A DNA stretch of 64,000 nucleotides from positions 1,240,001 to 1,304,000 of the forward strand of contig NZ_CBDDJZ010000001.1 in the NCBI RefSeq assembly GCF_965229915.1, written 5' to 3'. This document shows positions 48,299-56,517 of the stretch, piece after piece (positions within the stretch are counted from its first letter, which is position 1; each line of letters starts with the position of its first letter). The DNA is from Marinoscillum sp965229915. Lineage in GTDB: Bacteria; Bacteroidota; Bacteroidia; Cytophagales; Cyclobacteriaceae. Position numbers and translations under genes: made by a program. The notes below the pieces were generated by a model. That model had not been told where the DNA came from, made no database searches, and saw only the letters and a list, made by a program, of their open reading frames with translations.

Positions 48299-48553
48299 TC
48301 AATAATGATTCCGGCATTGGGCAATGATCAGTCGGTCATTTTCCACTCTGTAAACCAAGCGGTGTTCCTGGGTAATCCTTCTGGACCACCAGCCTGACAA
48401 ATCACCCTTTAGCCCTTCTGGTTTTCCGATTCCCTCAAAAGGTGTTCGCTGGCATTGCTTGATTAGTTCATTTACCCGCTTGAGCGTTTTCTTGTCATGG
48501 GATTGCCAATACAAATAATCTTCCCAGGCGTGGGTCAAAAAAACCGTCTCCAT
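48299..48553 (-). CDS. yoeB: YoeB/Txe-family mRNA interferase toxin
   Basis: 84 residues, exactly the length of E. coli YoeB. Family features: LTHAWEDYLYWQ at the front, KPEGLKGDLSGWWSRRI, HRLVYRV and the C-terminal CRNHY with the catalytic His-Tyr pair. It cuts ribosome-bound mRNA unless held by the antitoxin. Starts right at the end of the yefM gene. Confidence 0.95.
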   Translation of the reverse strand: METVFLTHAWEDYLYWQSHDKKTLKRVNELIKQCQRTPFEGIGKPEGLKGDLSGWWSRRITQEHRLVYRVENDRLIIAQCRNHY

Positions 48554-48805
48554 TTAATCTAGCAGTTCCCGGGGCGTACCTCCGCCCTGCTGATATTCCT
48601 CAAGCGACTCTTTCAGACGTTGTGCGTTTTTTGGACTACTCAATAAAAACAGCGTTTCCTGCATGCCTTCATAGTCTGACTTGCTCATCACCACTACATC
48701 TTCACCGTTCTGCTGGGTAACATATAAAGTGTCGCGTGATGAAATAACCTTTGACAGAAAAGACTTAAGATGCTGTCTGAAATTGGAGTATGATGTGATT
48801 TCCAT
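48554..48805 (-). CDS. yefM: YefM-family antitoxin
   Basis: 83 residues: SYSNFRQHLKSFLSKV at the Phd/YefM DNA-binding front, VVVMSKSDYEGMQETLFLL in the middle, and a disordered toxin-binding tail (LEEYQQGGGTPRELLD). Directly upstream of yoeB with no gap. Represses its own promoter alone and with the toxin. Confidence 0.94.
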   Translation of the reverse strand: MEITSYSNFRQHLKSFLSKVISSRDTLYVTQQNGEDVVVMSKSDYEGMQETLFLLSSPKNAQRLKESLEEYQQGGGTPRELLD

Positions 48806-48824
48806 AGTGTAAATCTATTAATAA

Positions 48825-48844
48825 TTGTACAATAAGTCGTACAA
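48825..48844. promoter_or_regulatory. Operator-like inverted repeat of the yefM-yoeB pair
   Basis: TTGTAC and GTACAA arms separated by 8 bases, 20 bases upstream of the yefM start, with a TGTACA core in the left arm. YefM-YoeB of E. coli binds TGTACA-centred sites. A promoter-like TAGATTTA (one mismatch to TAnnTTTG, minus strand) lies at 48810-48817, so the repeat would block it. Confidence 0.6.
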
Positions 48845-48857
48845 CTTTTCTCCTTTG

Positions 48858-49826
48858 TTACCTAAGAATTAAAAACCGCTCCATCACCTTACTCATTAGT
48901 TCCTGGAACTTAGCAGAATGGGGATGCGGCATGATGGCTGATTCCTTTTTACCATCCAGGATATCCTGACTGACTGCCCGCAGTTCATGATTGAAACCAA
49001 TGCTTTCCCGATCATCATGAAAATAATCTACCTGTTCATCTCCCTTGTATAGATAAACTTCTGAAGCTTTCCAAAAAAATGGAATTCGGATAGTTGCTTC
49101 CGTACCAATCACAAAGAGGTTGTTGTGCAGTTTACTGCGGAAGGATGTTGCCAGGTTGGCGGTTTCGTCTCCATAATCAAACAAAATATTCACATCATCA
49201 TCCACACCAGTACTTGCCTTGTGACACGTTACGTGAATTTCCTTCGGATCCTTTCTCAGAAATAGCCAGGCCATAGCAATGGGATAAATGCCCATATCCA
49301 AGAGTGCTCCACCTGCCAAATCGGGATTGTACATCCTACCCTTGGCATCAAAAGGAACCGCATACCCAAAGTCTGCTTTGACCTGCACCAGCTGACCAAT
49401 TCTTCCATCACTCACCCATTCCTGGGCTTTTTGAATGGCCGGATGAAAATAGGTCCACATGCCCTCCATCAGGTAGCAGTCCTTTTCTTTAGCAAAAGCT
49501 CGCAACTCGTCAAACTGCTGAGGATTGATCGTAATGGGCTTTTCACAGAGAACTGCCTTACCATAAGCCAGTGCTTCTTTGCTATTTTCAAAATGAAAAT
49601 TGTGTGGAGTGGCTACATAGATGGCCTCTACATTCGGGTCTTCGTACAGTTTTTGATAGCTGTCGTAAGCTTTTGGTATCCCATGTTTTTGAGCAAATGC
49701 ATCGGCACTTTCCTGCGACCTGGAGGCCACTGCCACCAATTCCGCATTGTCTACATACTTAAAATCTGACGCAAACTCACCAGCTATGCGTCCGGTGCTA
49801 ATGATTCCCCATTTGACTTTTTTCAT
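48858..49826 (-). CDS. Gfo/Idh/MocA-family NAD(P)-dependent oxidoreductase
   Basis: 322 residues. Rossmann start KVKWGIISTGRIAGEF, YVATPHNFHFENSKEALAYGKAVLCEKPI with the Lys-Pro signature, and the typical C-terminal GGALLDMGIYPIAMAW. Acts on a sugar or sugar-like alcohol; no signal peptide, so cytoplasmic. Divergent from the arsR-type gene. It may link to sugar use but has no decisive neighbour. Confidence 0.92.
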   Translation of the reverse strand: MKKVKWGIISTGRIAGEFASDFKYVDNAELVAVASRSQESADAFAQKHGIPKAYDSYQKLYEDPNVEAIYVATPHNFHFENSKEALAYGKAVLCEKPITINPQQFDELRAFAKEKDCYLMEGMWTYFHPAIQKAQEWVSDGRIGQLVQVKADFGYAVPFDAKGRMYNPDLAGGALLDMGIYPIAMAWLFLRKDPKEIHVTCHKASTGVDDDVNILFDYGDETANLATSFRSKLHNNLFVIGTEATIRIPFFWKASEVYLYKGDEQVDYFHDDRESIGFNHELRAVSQDILDGKKESAIMPHPHSAKFQELMSKVMERFLILR

Positions 49827-49877
49827 AGAGTCAAAGAAAAGAAATCATCCTGCATCATTTAAAAATTCCCAGTTTTA

Positions 49878-49924
49878 TTTGCGCAACCAAATTGTTGCAT
49901 ATATATTTGCAACCATATGGTAGC
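49878..49924 (+). promoter_or_regulatory. arsR promoter with two tandem operator-like palindromes
   Basis: A -33 TTTG (49878-49881) and an exact -7 TATATTTG (49902-49909) are 20 bases apart. Two related 16-base sites, GCAACCAAATTGTTGC (49883-49898) and GCAACCATATGGTAGC (49909-49924), lie one in the spacer and one over the start codon. The first has perfect 5-base arms; the second has a perfect 10-base core. Transcription should begin only a few bases before the ATG at 49917, so the mRNA is nearly leaderless. Fits autorepression by the ArsR protein. Confidence 0.72.
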
Positions 49925-50255
49925 GAATAAATCAAAATCCATTCGAAGAGACGTTTTCCAGGCGATAGCAGACCCTACACGCCGTGCCATTATCTTTCTG
50001 CTGGCTGCAAGTGCTATGACACCTAATGCCATGGCAGAACACTTCAACACCAGTCGGCAGGCGGTGTCCAAGCACCTCAAAGTATTAGTAGAATGTGAGG
50101 TGGTAACACAGGAGCAGCAAGGCCGAGAAATCCACTACCACCTCAACAGCGACAAGATGAAAGAAATAGAAAAATGGCTGAAGCAATTCCGACAACTGAT
50201 GGAAAACCGCTTCGATAACCTGGACCGGTATCTGGCCAATCTGAAAAAGAACTAA
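49917..50255 (+). CDS. ArsR-family winged-helix transcriptional regulator
   Basis: 112 residues with FQAIADPTRRAIIFLLA, MAEHFNTSRQAVSKHLKVL and a beta-hairpin wing (QQGREIHYHLNSD). No Cys pair or other metal-binding set is visible, and the type that precedes AHSA1 genes usually represses without metal. First gene of a four-gene run with three SRPBCC genes, spaced 23, 22 and minus 4 bases. The ATG overlaps a palindrome that is probably its own operator. Confidence 0.93.
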   Translation: MVANKSKSIRRDVFQAIADPTRRAIIFLLAASAMTPNAMAEHFNTSRQAVSKHLKVLVECEVVTQEQQGREIHYHLNSDKMKEIEKWLKQFRQLMENRFDNLDRYLANLKKN

Positions 50256-50278
50256 TCAAAAGCAACAACTTTTTAACT

Positions 50279-50692
50279 ATGAGCAATAAACTAACGATTC
50301 AAGCGACAGTAGCCGCTGACTCCCAAAAAGCATGGGACTATTACACTCAGCCAAAACACATCACTCAATGGAATTTTGCAGATCCCTCCTGGCACTGCCC
50401 TTCCGCATCTAATAACCTGCGTGTAGGTGGCAAATACACAGCCAGAATGGAAGCAAAGGATGGCAGCTTCGGCTTTGATTTTGAAGCAGTCTACAGCGCC
50501 ATTGAGCCAGGTGAGTCATTTGCCTATACGCTAGGAGATGGTCGGCAAGTCTCAGTCACATTCGAGCAGCAAACCGAGCACACACTTGTAACAGTGGTAT
50601 TCGATCCGGAGTCTGAAAACCCAATGGAAATGCAAAGAAATGGATGGCAGGCCATCCTGGATAATTATGCCAAATACACCGAGGCACACTAA
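50279..50692 (+). CDS. AHSA1/SRPBCC-family protein (1)
   Basis: 137 residues: IQATVAADSQKAWDYYTQPKHITQWNFADPSWHCPSA, GGKYTARMEAKDG and a helix at the end (QRNGWQAILDNYAKYTEAH) give the START-like SRPBCC fold with a hydrophobic cavity. Such proteins bind lipids or hydrophobic small molecules. Follows the ArsR gene, which likely controls it. Confidence 0.9.
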   Translation: MSNKLTIQATVAADSQKAWDYYTQPKHITQWNFADPSWHCPSASNNLRVGGKYTARMEAKDGSFGFDFEAVYSAIEPGESFAYTLGDGRQVSVTFEQQTEHTLVTVVFDPESENPMEMQRNGWQAILDNYAKYTEAH

Positions 50693-50714
50693 ACACCAAT
50701 AGACCTCCAAGCAA

Positions 50715-51164
50715 ATGGATATTAAAGACCGGCAAATTACTCTTGAGCGAACATTTGATGTATCACCAGAACTCATGTGGGAAGCATGGAGCCATCCAGA
50801 ACACATCGCTCAATGGTGGGGTCCAACTGGATTCAGCACCACCATTCACAAAATGGACTTTCGGGAAGGAGGCGAATGGCTACTGACCATGCATGGGCCC
50901 GATGGTACCAACTATCCCAACCGTAGCGTCTTCAAAGAAATTGTCCCATTAAAAAGAATCAGTTACGAACACTACAATCCTGATTTTCTAGCTGAAGTGG
51001 AATTTCAATCAGATGACAATGGAACCACACTGATCTGGACGATGACCTTTAAAACTGCCGACTTGTTACAAGCGATCCTGAAAGCACACAACGCAGCAGA
51101 AGGTTTGAAACAAAATGGCGAAAGACTACAAAAATATCTCAACGAAAAACTCATTAAATCATGA
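50715..51164 (+). CDS. AHSA1/SRPBCC-family protein (2)
   Basis: 149 residues with the complete AHSA1 pattern: LERTFDVSPELMWEAWSHPEHIAQWWGP, DFREGGEWLLTMHGPDG and a closing helix. Its stop overlaps the start of the next gene by 4 bases (ATGA), so the two are coupled. Ligand unknown. Confidence 0.92.
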   Translation: MDIKDRQITLERTFDVSPELMWEAWSHPEHIAQWWGPTGFSTTIHKMDFREGGEWLLTMHGPDGTNYPNRSVFKEIVPLKRISYEHYNPDFLAEVEFQSDDNGTTLIWTMTFKTADLLQAILKAHNAAEGLKQNGERLQKYLNEKLIKS

Positions 51165-52126
51165 ATAAAGCACTATTAACGGACTTCACAGTAGACAAGT
51201 CCAACAATACCATCCACGTAAAGCGTGAATTCGATGCACCGCGTGATATCGTCTGGAAAGCCTGGACCACCGCCGAAATCCTCGATCAATGGTGGGCTCC
51301 CAAACCCTACAAATGCAACACCAAAACGATGGACTTTCGAGACGGAGGATTTTGGTTGTACAACATGGAAGGTCCTGAAGGAGATGTTCACTGGTGCAGA
51401 GCGGATTATTCCAATATCACGCCCGAAGAGGTGTTTGAGGTGGATGATGCCTTCTGCGATAGTGAGGGAGTCATCAATGAGGGGCATCCGGGATCTCATT
51501 GGGAAAACACCTTTTCTGATCATGAGGAAGACCGAACGCTGGTCGCCATTACTATCAGCTACAAAAGCCTCGAAGATTTAGAGAAAATCGTGGAGATGGG
51601 CTTTAAAGAAGGATTTAGTGCTGGATTGGACAATCTGGATCATTACATCAGCACGCAGTTTAAGCTCCAAAAAGAGAACAAAACGAGCAGTCGACCGGGT
51701 GTAGCTACTTACCTTAACTTTCCTGGAAATACCGAAGAAGTGTTCCTGTTTTACAAGAAGGTATTCGGAGGAGAGTTTACTGGCCGTGGACTTCAGCGCT
51801 TCGAGGATTTTAGTTTTCCGGGTCAGCCGCCTTTGGATGACTCCAATCGCAAGCTTATTATCCATGTAGAACTGACCATCATGGGCGGTCATCGACTCAT
51901 GGCTACCGATGCGCCGGAGAGTATGGGCTTTAAAGTAACTCCTGGCAACAATATGCATATCCAATTAGAACCCGATAGCAAAGCTGAAGCTGACCGGCTG
52001 TTCAACGAACTTTCAGCAGGTGGTGAAGTGGAAATGGGCATGAAAGACATGTTTTGGGGTGCCTACTACGGAGCCTTTCAGGATAAGTACGGCATCAACT
52101 GGATGATCAATTATCAGCCGGTTTAA
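51161..52126 (+). CDS. SRPBCC-VOC fusion protein
   Basis: 321 residues. N-terminal AHSA1 domain (about 15-165; VKREFDAPRDIVWKAWTTAEILDQWW) is joined to a C-terminal VOC/glyoxalase domain of the PhnB-like 3-demethylubiquinone methyltransferase type (about 178-320; YLNFPGNTEEVFLFYKKVFGGEF, MFWGAYYGAFQDKYGINWMIN). These domains are commonly separate genes in the same type of operon, so this is a fusion. Function unknown; PhnB-like VOC proteins often lack activity and bind small molecules. Confidence 0.9.
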   Translation: MNKALLTDFTVDKSNNTIHVKREFDAPRDIVWKAWTTAEILDQWWAPKPYKCNTKTMDFRDGGFWLYNMEGPEGDVHWCRADYSNITPEEVFEVDDAFCDSEGVINEGHPGSHWENTFSDHEEDRTLVAITISYKSLEDLEKIVEMGFKEGFSAGLDNLDHYISTQFKLQKENKTSSRPGVATYLNFPGNTEEVFLFYKKVFGGEFTGRGLQRFEDFSFPGQPPLDDSNRKLIIHVELTIMGGHRLMATDAPESMGFKVTPGNNMHIQLEPDSKAEADRLFNELSAGGEVEMGMKDMFWGAYYGAFQDKYGINWMINYQPV

Positions 52127-52129
52127 TTC

Positions 52130-52195
52130 ATTAGGTGTGACAAACGGTAATGGGGCTGCCATGGATCAAGCCCCGATGTTGTCACACCTCCTAAT
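52130..52195. repeat. Composite inverted repeat, 66 bases
   Basis: Outer arms ATTAGGTGTGACAA (52130-52143) and TTGTCACACCTCCTAAT (52179-52195) pair with a bulge; nested inside are GGGGCT and AGCCCC (52152-52174). It starts 3 bases after the SRPBCC-VOC stop. A short T-rich stretch 15-20 bases later is not a classic tract. It could be a terminator, a folded RNA or a small non-autonomous element. Confidence 0.5.
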
Positions 52196-52270
52196 AGTTT
52201 AAGCGGGATTTATCTTTTTTTGCAGGTAACCTTTTCCATTTTCTGGTATGAATACTTATTCGAACCGAAA

Positions 52271-54895
52271 ATGCCGACAGTAAACTCCCACACCAACAAA
52301 GAGCAGGTCTCTGGAAAGCATGCGGTGTCTTCGAGATTGTCATCTAATTTCAATTCCGATGGAACCCAACAGATGGTCAATAACAGGCCGGAAGCCATCG
52401 CACAGCTCAAACTAAAAAAGGTAGCAGACACCTACAGCTCCCGTCTGAGTCAAACGGTTCAGACAAAAAGCAACCACACTGGACTGCCGGACAATTTGAA
52501 AGCAGGCATAGAAAGTCTTTCCGGCTTTTCCATGGACGATGTGAAAGTTCACCGAAATTCAAGCAAACCGGCACAGCTCCAAGCAGCAGCTTATGCCCAG
52601 GGCACTCACATACACCTGGGGCCTGGTCAGGAAAAACACCTCCCACACGAAGCGTGGCATGTGGTGCAGCAGAAGCAAGGTCGGGTACAGCCGACAATGC
52701 AGCTAAAATCCAGTATTAACATAAATGATAGTCCCTCACTAGAGAATGAGGCCACAATGATGGGGACAAAAGCACTAACCACACCTCCAGGTGCCTATAG
52801 TGGATCAGGAACATCACTTCCAGACCAAGGGATTGTCCAGGGTATTTTTGTCAATGAGCAAAAGAGCCATCAAATCTCAATTCTGATCTATGAGAGTGTG
52901 CTTAAAGCCATTTCAGAAACTGGTGACCAACTATTGATCAGTCAGTTTAAAACTCAACATGTAAGTGGATCACCTATGACCATTTCGCTCTGGATCACTG
53001 ATAACTGGCCTACCAACAAGTATAATCAACAACGTGAAAAAGCTCTAAAAGCCAGCACGCAAGACTTAGATCCAGTTCATGAAGATGATGGTAGTCATAA
53101 ATCCCAGATCAAAGAGCATAGCCTCATAACCAATGCCACAGTACTATCAGAATTGATCAAGCAACCCGGTGCTTTTGAAGACAGGCAAGCCAGTAGCGGA
53201 GGTCCACGAATCATTGTCAGGTCCATACTGGGGTTTCTTACCTCTCCCATGGTAGCCAATGCAGCTTCGAACCATTTGCCAAATCAATGGGGACCCAAAC
53301 CCAAGGCAATACTGAAGTGGAGCTTGATAGAAGGCGTAAATAGAATGCAGCAACTGCATGGGCCAGTAATGATTTATCCAGATACCAGGATCATTTTCCA
53401 GGCACTTCCGTCCGCTTCAGTCCAGAGTATAGCAAAGAATTTTGGCAACATGGGACAGCAAAGTCTGGGACAACAATGGCCCATTGTTTACAGCTTAATG
53501 AACTCTTTGAGCAGTGGCCCCTCTCAGCCATTGCTGCGACCAATGATGACGCTTCTAGTAAAAGATTTGCATACCAAAGACACCCATGTAGCCTACGTCA
53601 TGGCATTATTGCACGCTATCAAGGTACAATACATCGCTGAAATCCATCACCAGCTACCTGCAATCATCGACCCGCTTACTCGCGGTAATCAGGATACCTG
53701 GGGCAAGGTCACAGGGATGGCGGGTGCTTCCAAGCTCTTGATGACCTTTCTACCCAAGGCAGAAGCCGAGTATCTGAGTCATTTGCATGATGCGCAGCTC
53801 GGCAACTCATGGAGTGGTCCATCGGTTCAAGCCAAAACACTATGGGAACAAATGGCAGTAGCGGGAAGAAACAAGCAAGTCTGGCATGGAATAGATGGCC
53901 ATGAGGACATGCCGGATACCATGAATCTTACCGCTGTAAATGCTCTGGTACATCAGCATGCTTTTACTATCGCCATGCTTTATTTCTCGGCATTGAAAAA
54001 CTCCGTTCGGCACCCAGGATCATTACCAAAAATCATGGTCTACCGCAGAGAGGACCACAGTCATGATACCAATCCTGGACACCTGGTCACCAGCCGGCAG
54101 TCACCTCGCCCCAGCAGAGCCAGTCTTGAGTCCTGGTCCTACGCCGGAATGACTAAAGGCACCGGTGAAAAATGGGCCACAACCCTGGGAGCACTACTGC
54201 CTATATCACAGGTACTACTCAGTTACATCCAAACAGATGAAAGTGGCCAGAATGCTATCCTGGGAATTGGAGAATCTGAGTTTTTTGCTGCAGCAAGCCA
54301 TACAGAAATCCATGATTTGGGATACCTCGACAAACGCCTTGACGAATCACATGATGACATGCGAAAAACCATGAATATCGTTCGCATCAAACGATTTGTC
54401 GAAATGGGATTGGAGTCATTACAAGATCAAGAAAGGTCCATAAAGCAACTTGGATCGACCATTCAAGAAATAAAGTTGAAGTTTGAAGAATACAAACAAC
54501 TACTAAGCCAGAAACCACAGACAGATCTTAAATACACTGAAGCTTCTAAAAAAGCTAATACAGAATTGCCAGTCCTCGAAAAAGAAATGGAAAAATGGAT
54601 ACAACAATTGGAAATAAATCGTAAAGAATTTGAAGAAATACGACAACAACTCGAACAGGCTATTGGTGGTCGCTTTGATGAACTTGCGAGGCTACTCAAA
54701 CTACCCTCCAGCGGGAACTTATCCCAATTAGTCAAGAATGCATATGCATTGGCGCTTTCCCTGACCAATCGAATTGCCGATCTTAAAAAACCTGTGTTTA
54801 GTGCAAGTAGCCTGATGGCCTCACTTCAGCAAACCATGAAAAACATGCCAAAAGCTCCAGTAAACAATGATAGTGATGATGACTGGGATGAGTAA
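52271..54895 (+). CDS. DUF4157 protein, candidate cargo/effector of a contractile injection system
   Basis: 874 residues from the ATG at 52271 (the frame is open from a TTG at 52220). No signal peptide. The N-terminus has the NRPEAIAQLKLKKVADTYSS motif that recurs in Bacteroidota injection-system cargo. DUF4157 lies at about 72-150 with the zinc-peptidase motif HEAWH (126-130) in LPHEAWHVVQQKQGRVQPT. The middle (about 190-700) is unlike any family I know; it has YRRED near 592, SWS at 621-623 and ESE at 668-670, arranged like the R-S-E set of ADP-ribosyltransferases, which is only suggestive. A coiled coil (about 715-815) and an acidic tail close it. No injection-system gene is in the window. 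Confidence 0.8.
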   Translation: MPTVNSHTNKEQVSGKHAVSSRLSSNFNSDGTQQMVNNRPEAIAQLKLKKVADTYSSRLSQTVQTKSNHTGLPDNLKAGIESLSGFSMDDVKVHRNSSKPAQLQAAAYAQGTHIHLGPGQEKHLPHEAWHVVQQKQGRVQPTMQLKSSININDSPSLENEATMMGTKALTTPPGAYSGSGTSLPDQGIVQGIFVNEQKSHQISILIYESVLKAISETGDQLLISQFKTQHVSGSPMTISLWITDNWPTNKYNQQREKALKASTQDLDPVHEDDGSHKSQIKEHSLITNATVLSELIKQPGAFEDRQASSGGPRIIVRSILGFLTSPMVANAASNHLPNQWGPKPKAILKWSLIEGVNRMQQLHGPVMIYPDTRIIFQALPSASVQSIAKNFGNMGQQSLGQQWPIVYSLMNSLSSGPSQPLLRPMMTLLVKDLHTKDTHVAYVMALLHAIKVQYIAEIHHQLPAIIDPLTRGNQDTWGKVTGMAGASKLLMTFLPKAEAEYLSHLHDAQLGNSWSGPSVQAKTLWEQMAVAGRNKQVWHGIDGHEDMPDTMNLTAVNALVHQHAFTIAMLYFSALKNSVRHPGSLPKIMVYRREDHSHDTNPGHLVTSRQSPRPSRASLESWSYAGMTKGTGEKWATTLGALLPISQVLLSYIQTDESGQNAILGIGESEFFAAASHTEIHDLGYLDKRLDESHDDMRKTMNIVRIKRFVEMGLESLQDQERSIKQLGSTIQEIKLKFEEYKQLLSQKPQTDLKYTEASKKANTELPVLEKEMEKWIQQLEINRKEFEEIRQQLEQAIGGRFDELARLLKLPSSGNLSQLVKNAYALALSLTNRIADLKKPVFSASSLMASLQQTMKNMPKAPVNNDSDDDWDE

Positions 54896-55016
54896 TCCAG
54901 TTTTAACTGAACTTGAATGAAGGTAAAAGCAATCATCTTTTTTGTGACTGGAGATTGCACCGAAATACGACCAACTCTATCTTACACTTCCATTCATCAC
55001 TCACATTTTAAAATTC

Positions 55017-55316
55017 ATGCAGGCCAAAATCACCTACACCTTCTCCGCTGAAATCTGGCAATATGGCGCTCCAGGAGGTTGGTATTTCATATCACTTCCA
55101 GAGGACCTGGCTACAGAAATCAGGACGCATCTCAAATGGCAAGAGGAAGGTTGGGGTCGGCTCAAAGCAACCGCCAAAATCGGTGATACCACATGGGATA
55201 CCGCCATTTGGTTTGATACCAAAAAGAACACCTACATCCTACCTCTCAAGGCACAAATACGCCAACAAGAAAAGCTGAAAACTGGTCAAAAGATCACGGC
55301 ATTTATCTTCCTCTGA
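55017..55316 (+). CDS. DUF1905 protein
   Basis: 99 residues with ITYTFSAEIWQYGAPGGWYFISLP, GWGRLKATAKIGDTTWDTAIW and YILPLKAQIRQQEKLKTG, the full DUF1905 beta-barrel. Function unknown; no signal peptide. Lies 121 bases after the DUF4157 gene on the same strand; no evidence of partnership. Confidence 0.88.
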   Translation: MQAKITYTFSAEIWQYGAPGGWYFISLPEDLATEIRTHLKWQEEGWGRLKATAKIGDTTWDTAIWFDTKKNTYILPLKAQIRQQEKLKTGQKITAFIFL

Positions 55317-55364
55317 GCTGACATAACTCATCCAAAATGGCACTTTTTAGCCCATTTAAGGGTT

Positions 55365-55372
55365 TATGTTTG
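55365..55372 (+). promoter_or_regulatory. Promoter -7 element of the UspA gene
   Basis: TATGTTTG matches TAnnTTTG exactly, 39 bases upstream of the UspA ATG. The -33 region has only a run of T (TTTTT at 55344-55348). Confidence 0.55.
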
Positions 55373-55411
55373 TAGGGTAATCCAAAGCCCCTTTAGTGAG
55401 CAACCTCAAAA

Positions 55412-56221
55412 ATGAAAAAGCTAATTGTTGCATCGGACTTTTCTCGAGAAGCCAATCACGCCACTGAGTATGCGGCTCAACTGGCCGCTATGCAAGAAAG
55501 TGAATTGATCCTGTTCAACTTATACAAGCCCTCTATCCACGCCATGAATGCTCGAGCTTCCAGCACTTCATTTGACGAACTGGAGCACAGTAACCACCGG
55601 GAAGCAACAGCGGTGGCCTCCATCATCATGGAAAAATATGGAGTTATGATCACTCCGTATCATGCCACTGGCGACTTTTTCGAAGAAATAGTGCGATGCA
55701 CTGAGGCCACATCAGCTGACCTCCTGGTCATGGGCATGGCGCCAAAATCGATCGAGCAGGAACTGCTGGGTAACACCACCACCTCTGCCATTCACAAGCT
55801 TTCTATTCCCATCCTGTCCGTACCGATAGACTCATCATTCAACGGAATTAACAAAATACTCTTTGCCTATGATGCAACACACGATCTACCTTCCAGAGCA
55901 CTGGAAGCAACACACGACATAGCCGCTAACTTTGGTGCAGATGTAGAGATTTTCAATGTGAGCGAACAGGCTGAGCAGGTTTTTAATCAAGAAGACACAC
56001 AAGTGATCGATGAAGTAATGGTAGATGTAACCTACTATTACAAGAATGTACGCTCCAGAGAAATAGTCAAAGCCATACGAGATGAAATGATGGATTCTGA
56101 GTCGGACCTGCTGGTAATGGCTCCACAAAAGCATGGCTTCTGGGATTCACTCACTCATCGCAGCAAAACCAGCATCATGGCCTCCGGCAAAACGATTCCA
56201 TTGTTGTCCATACCCATGTAA
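55412..56221 (+). CDS. Universal stress protein, tandem UspA domains
   Basis: 269 residues with two Usp domains (about 1-140 and 145-269). The first starts KKLIVASDFSREANHATEYAAQLA; its ATP-loop motif GxxGx(9)G-(S/T) is altered (VMGMAPKSIEQELLGNTTTSA). The second starts NKILFAYDATHD. Cytoplasmic stress protein. Overlapping in another frame is no real gene; DUF2007 follows 4 bases after its stop. Confidence 0.92.
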   Translation: MKKLIVASDFSREANHATEYAAQLAAMQESELILFNLYKPSIHAMNARASSTSFDELEHSNHREATAVASIIMEKYGVMITPYHATGDFFEEIVRCTEATSADLLVMGMAPKSIEQELLGNTTTSAIHKLSIPILSVPIDSSFNGINKILFAYDATHDLPSRALEATHDIAANFGADVEIFNVSEQAEQVFNQEDTQVIDEVMVDVTYYYKNVRSREIVKAIRDEMMDSESDLLVMAPQKHGFWDSLTHRSKTSIMASGKTIPLLSIPM

Positions 56222-56225
56222 GGTC

Positions 56226-56477
56226 ATGTCTGAAGAAGCCAATATCGCATTGACAGAAGTCTACTCTAGTACATTTATTGAGGCCTGTCAGGTCAAAAAC
56301 CTCATGGAACATGCGGGTATTATAGCTTTCTTAAAAGATGAATACATAGGAACAATTTTTCCCTGGCATTCTGCTCCCGGAGGCAGTGGAGCAGTTAAAG
56401 TGTACGTGGCAAAAGTGGATGTAGAAAACGCCCAGAAGATCATTTCAAAATACGAAGGTCAGTCGACAGAGGAATAA
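56226..56477 (+). CDS. DUF2007-type putative signal-transducing protein
   Basis: 83 residues from the ATG at 56226, right after the UspA stop; the longer frame reads back into UspA and is rejected. Typical text: VYSSTFIEACQVKNLMEHAGIIAFLKDE and VKVYVAKVDVENAQKIISKY. Function unknown, cytoplasmic. Co-transcribed with UspA. Confidence 0.85.
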   Translation: MSEEANIALTEVYSSTFIEACQVKNLMEHAGIIAFLKDEYIGTIFPWHSAPGGSGAVKVYVAKVDVENAQKIISKYEGQSTEE

Positions 56478-56517
56478 TCTTAATTCAGGCTAACTTCACT
56501 TCTCTGAACTCAGCCGA

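Noticed and set aside
52407..52697. Minus-strand frame opposite the DUF4157 region
   Set aside because: A shadow frame; the plus-strand protein has recognised motifs.
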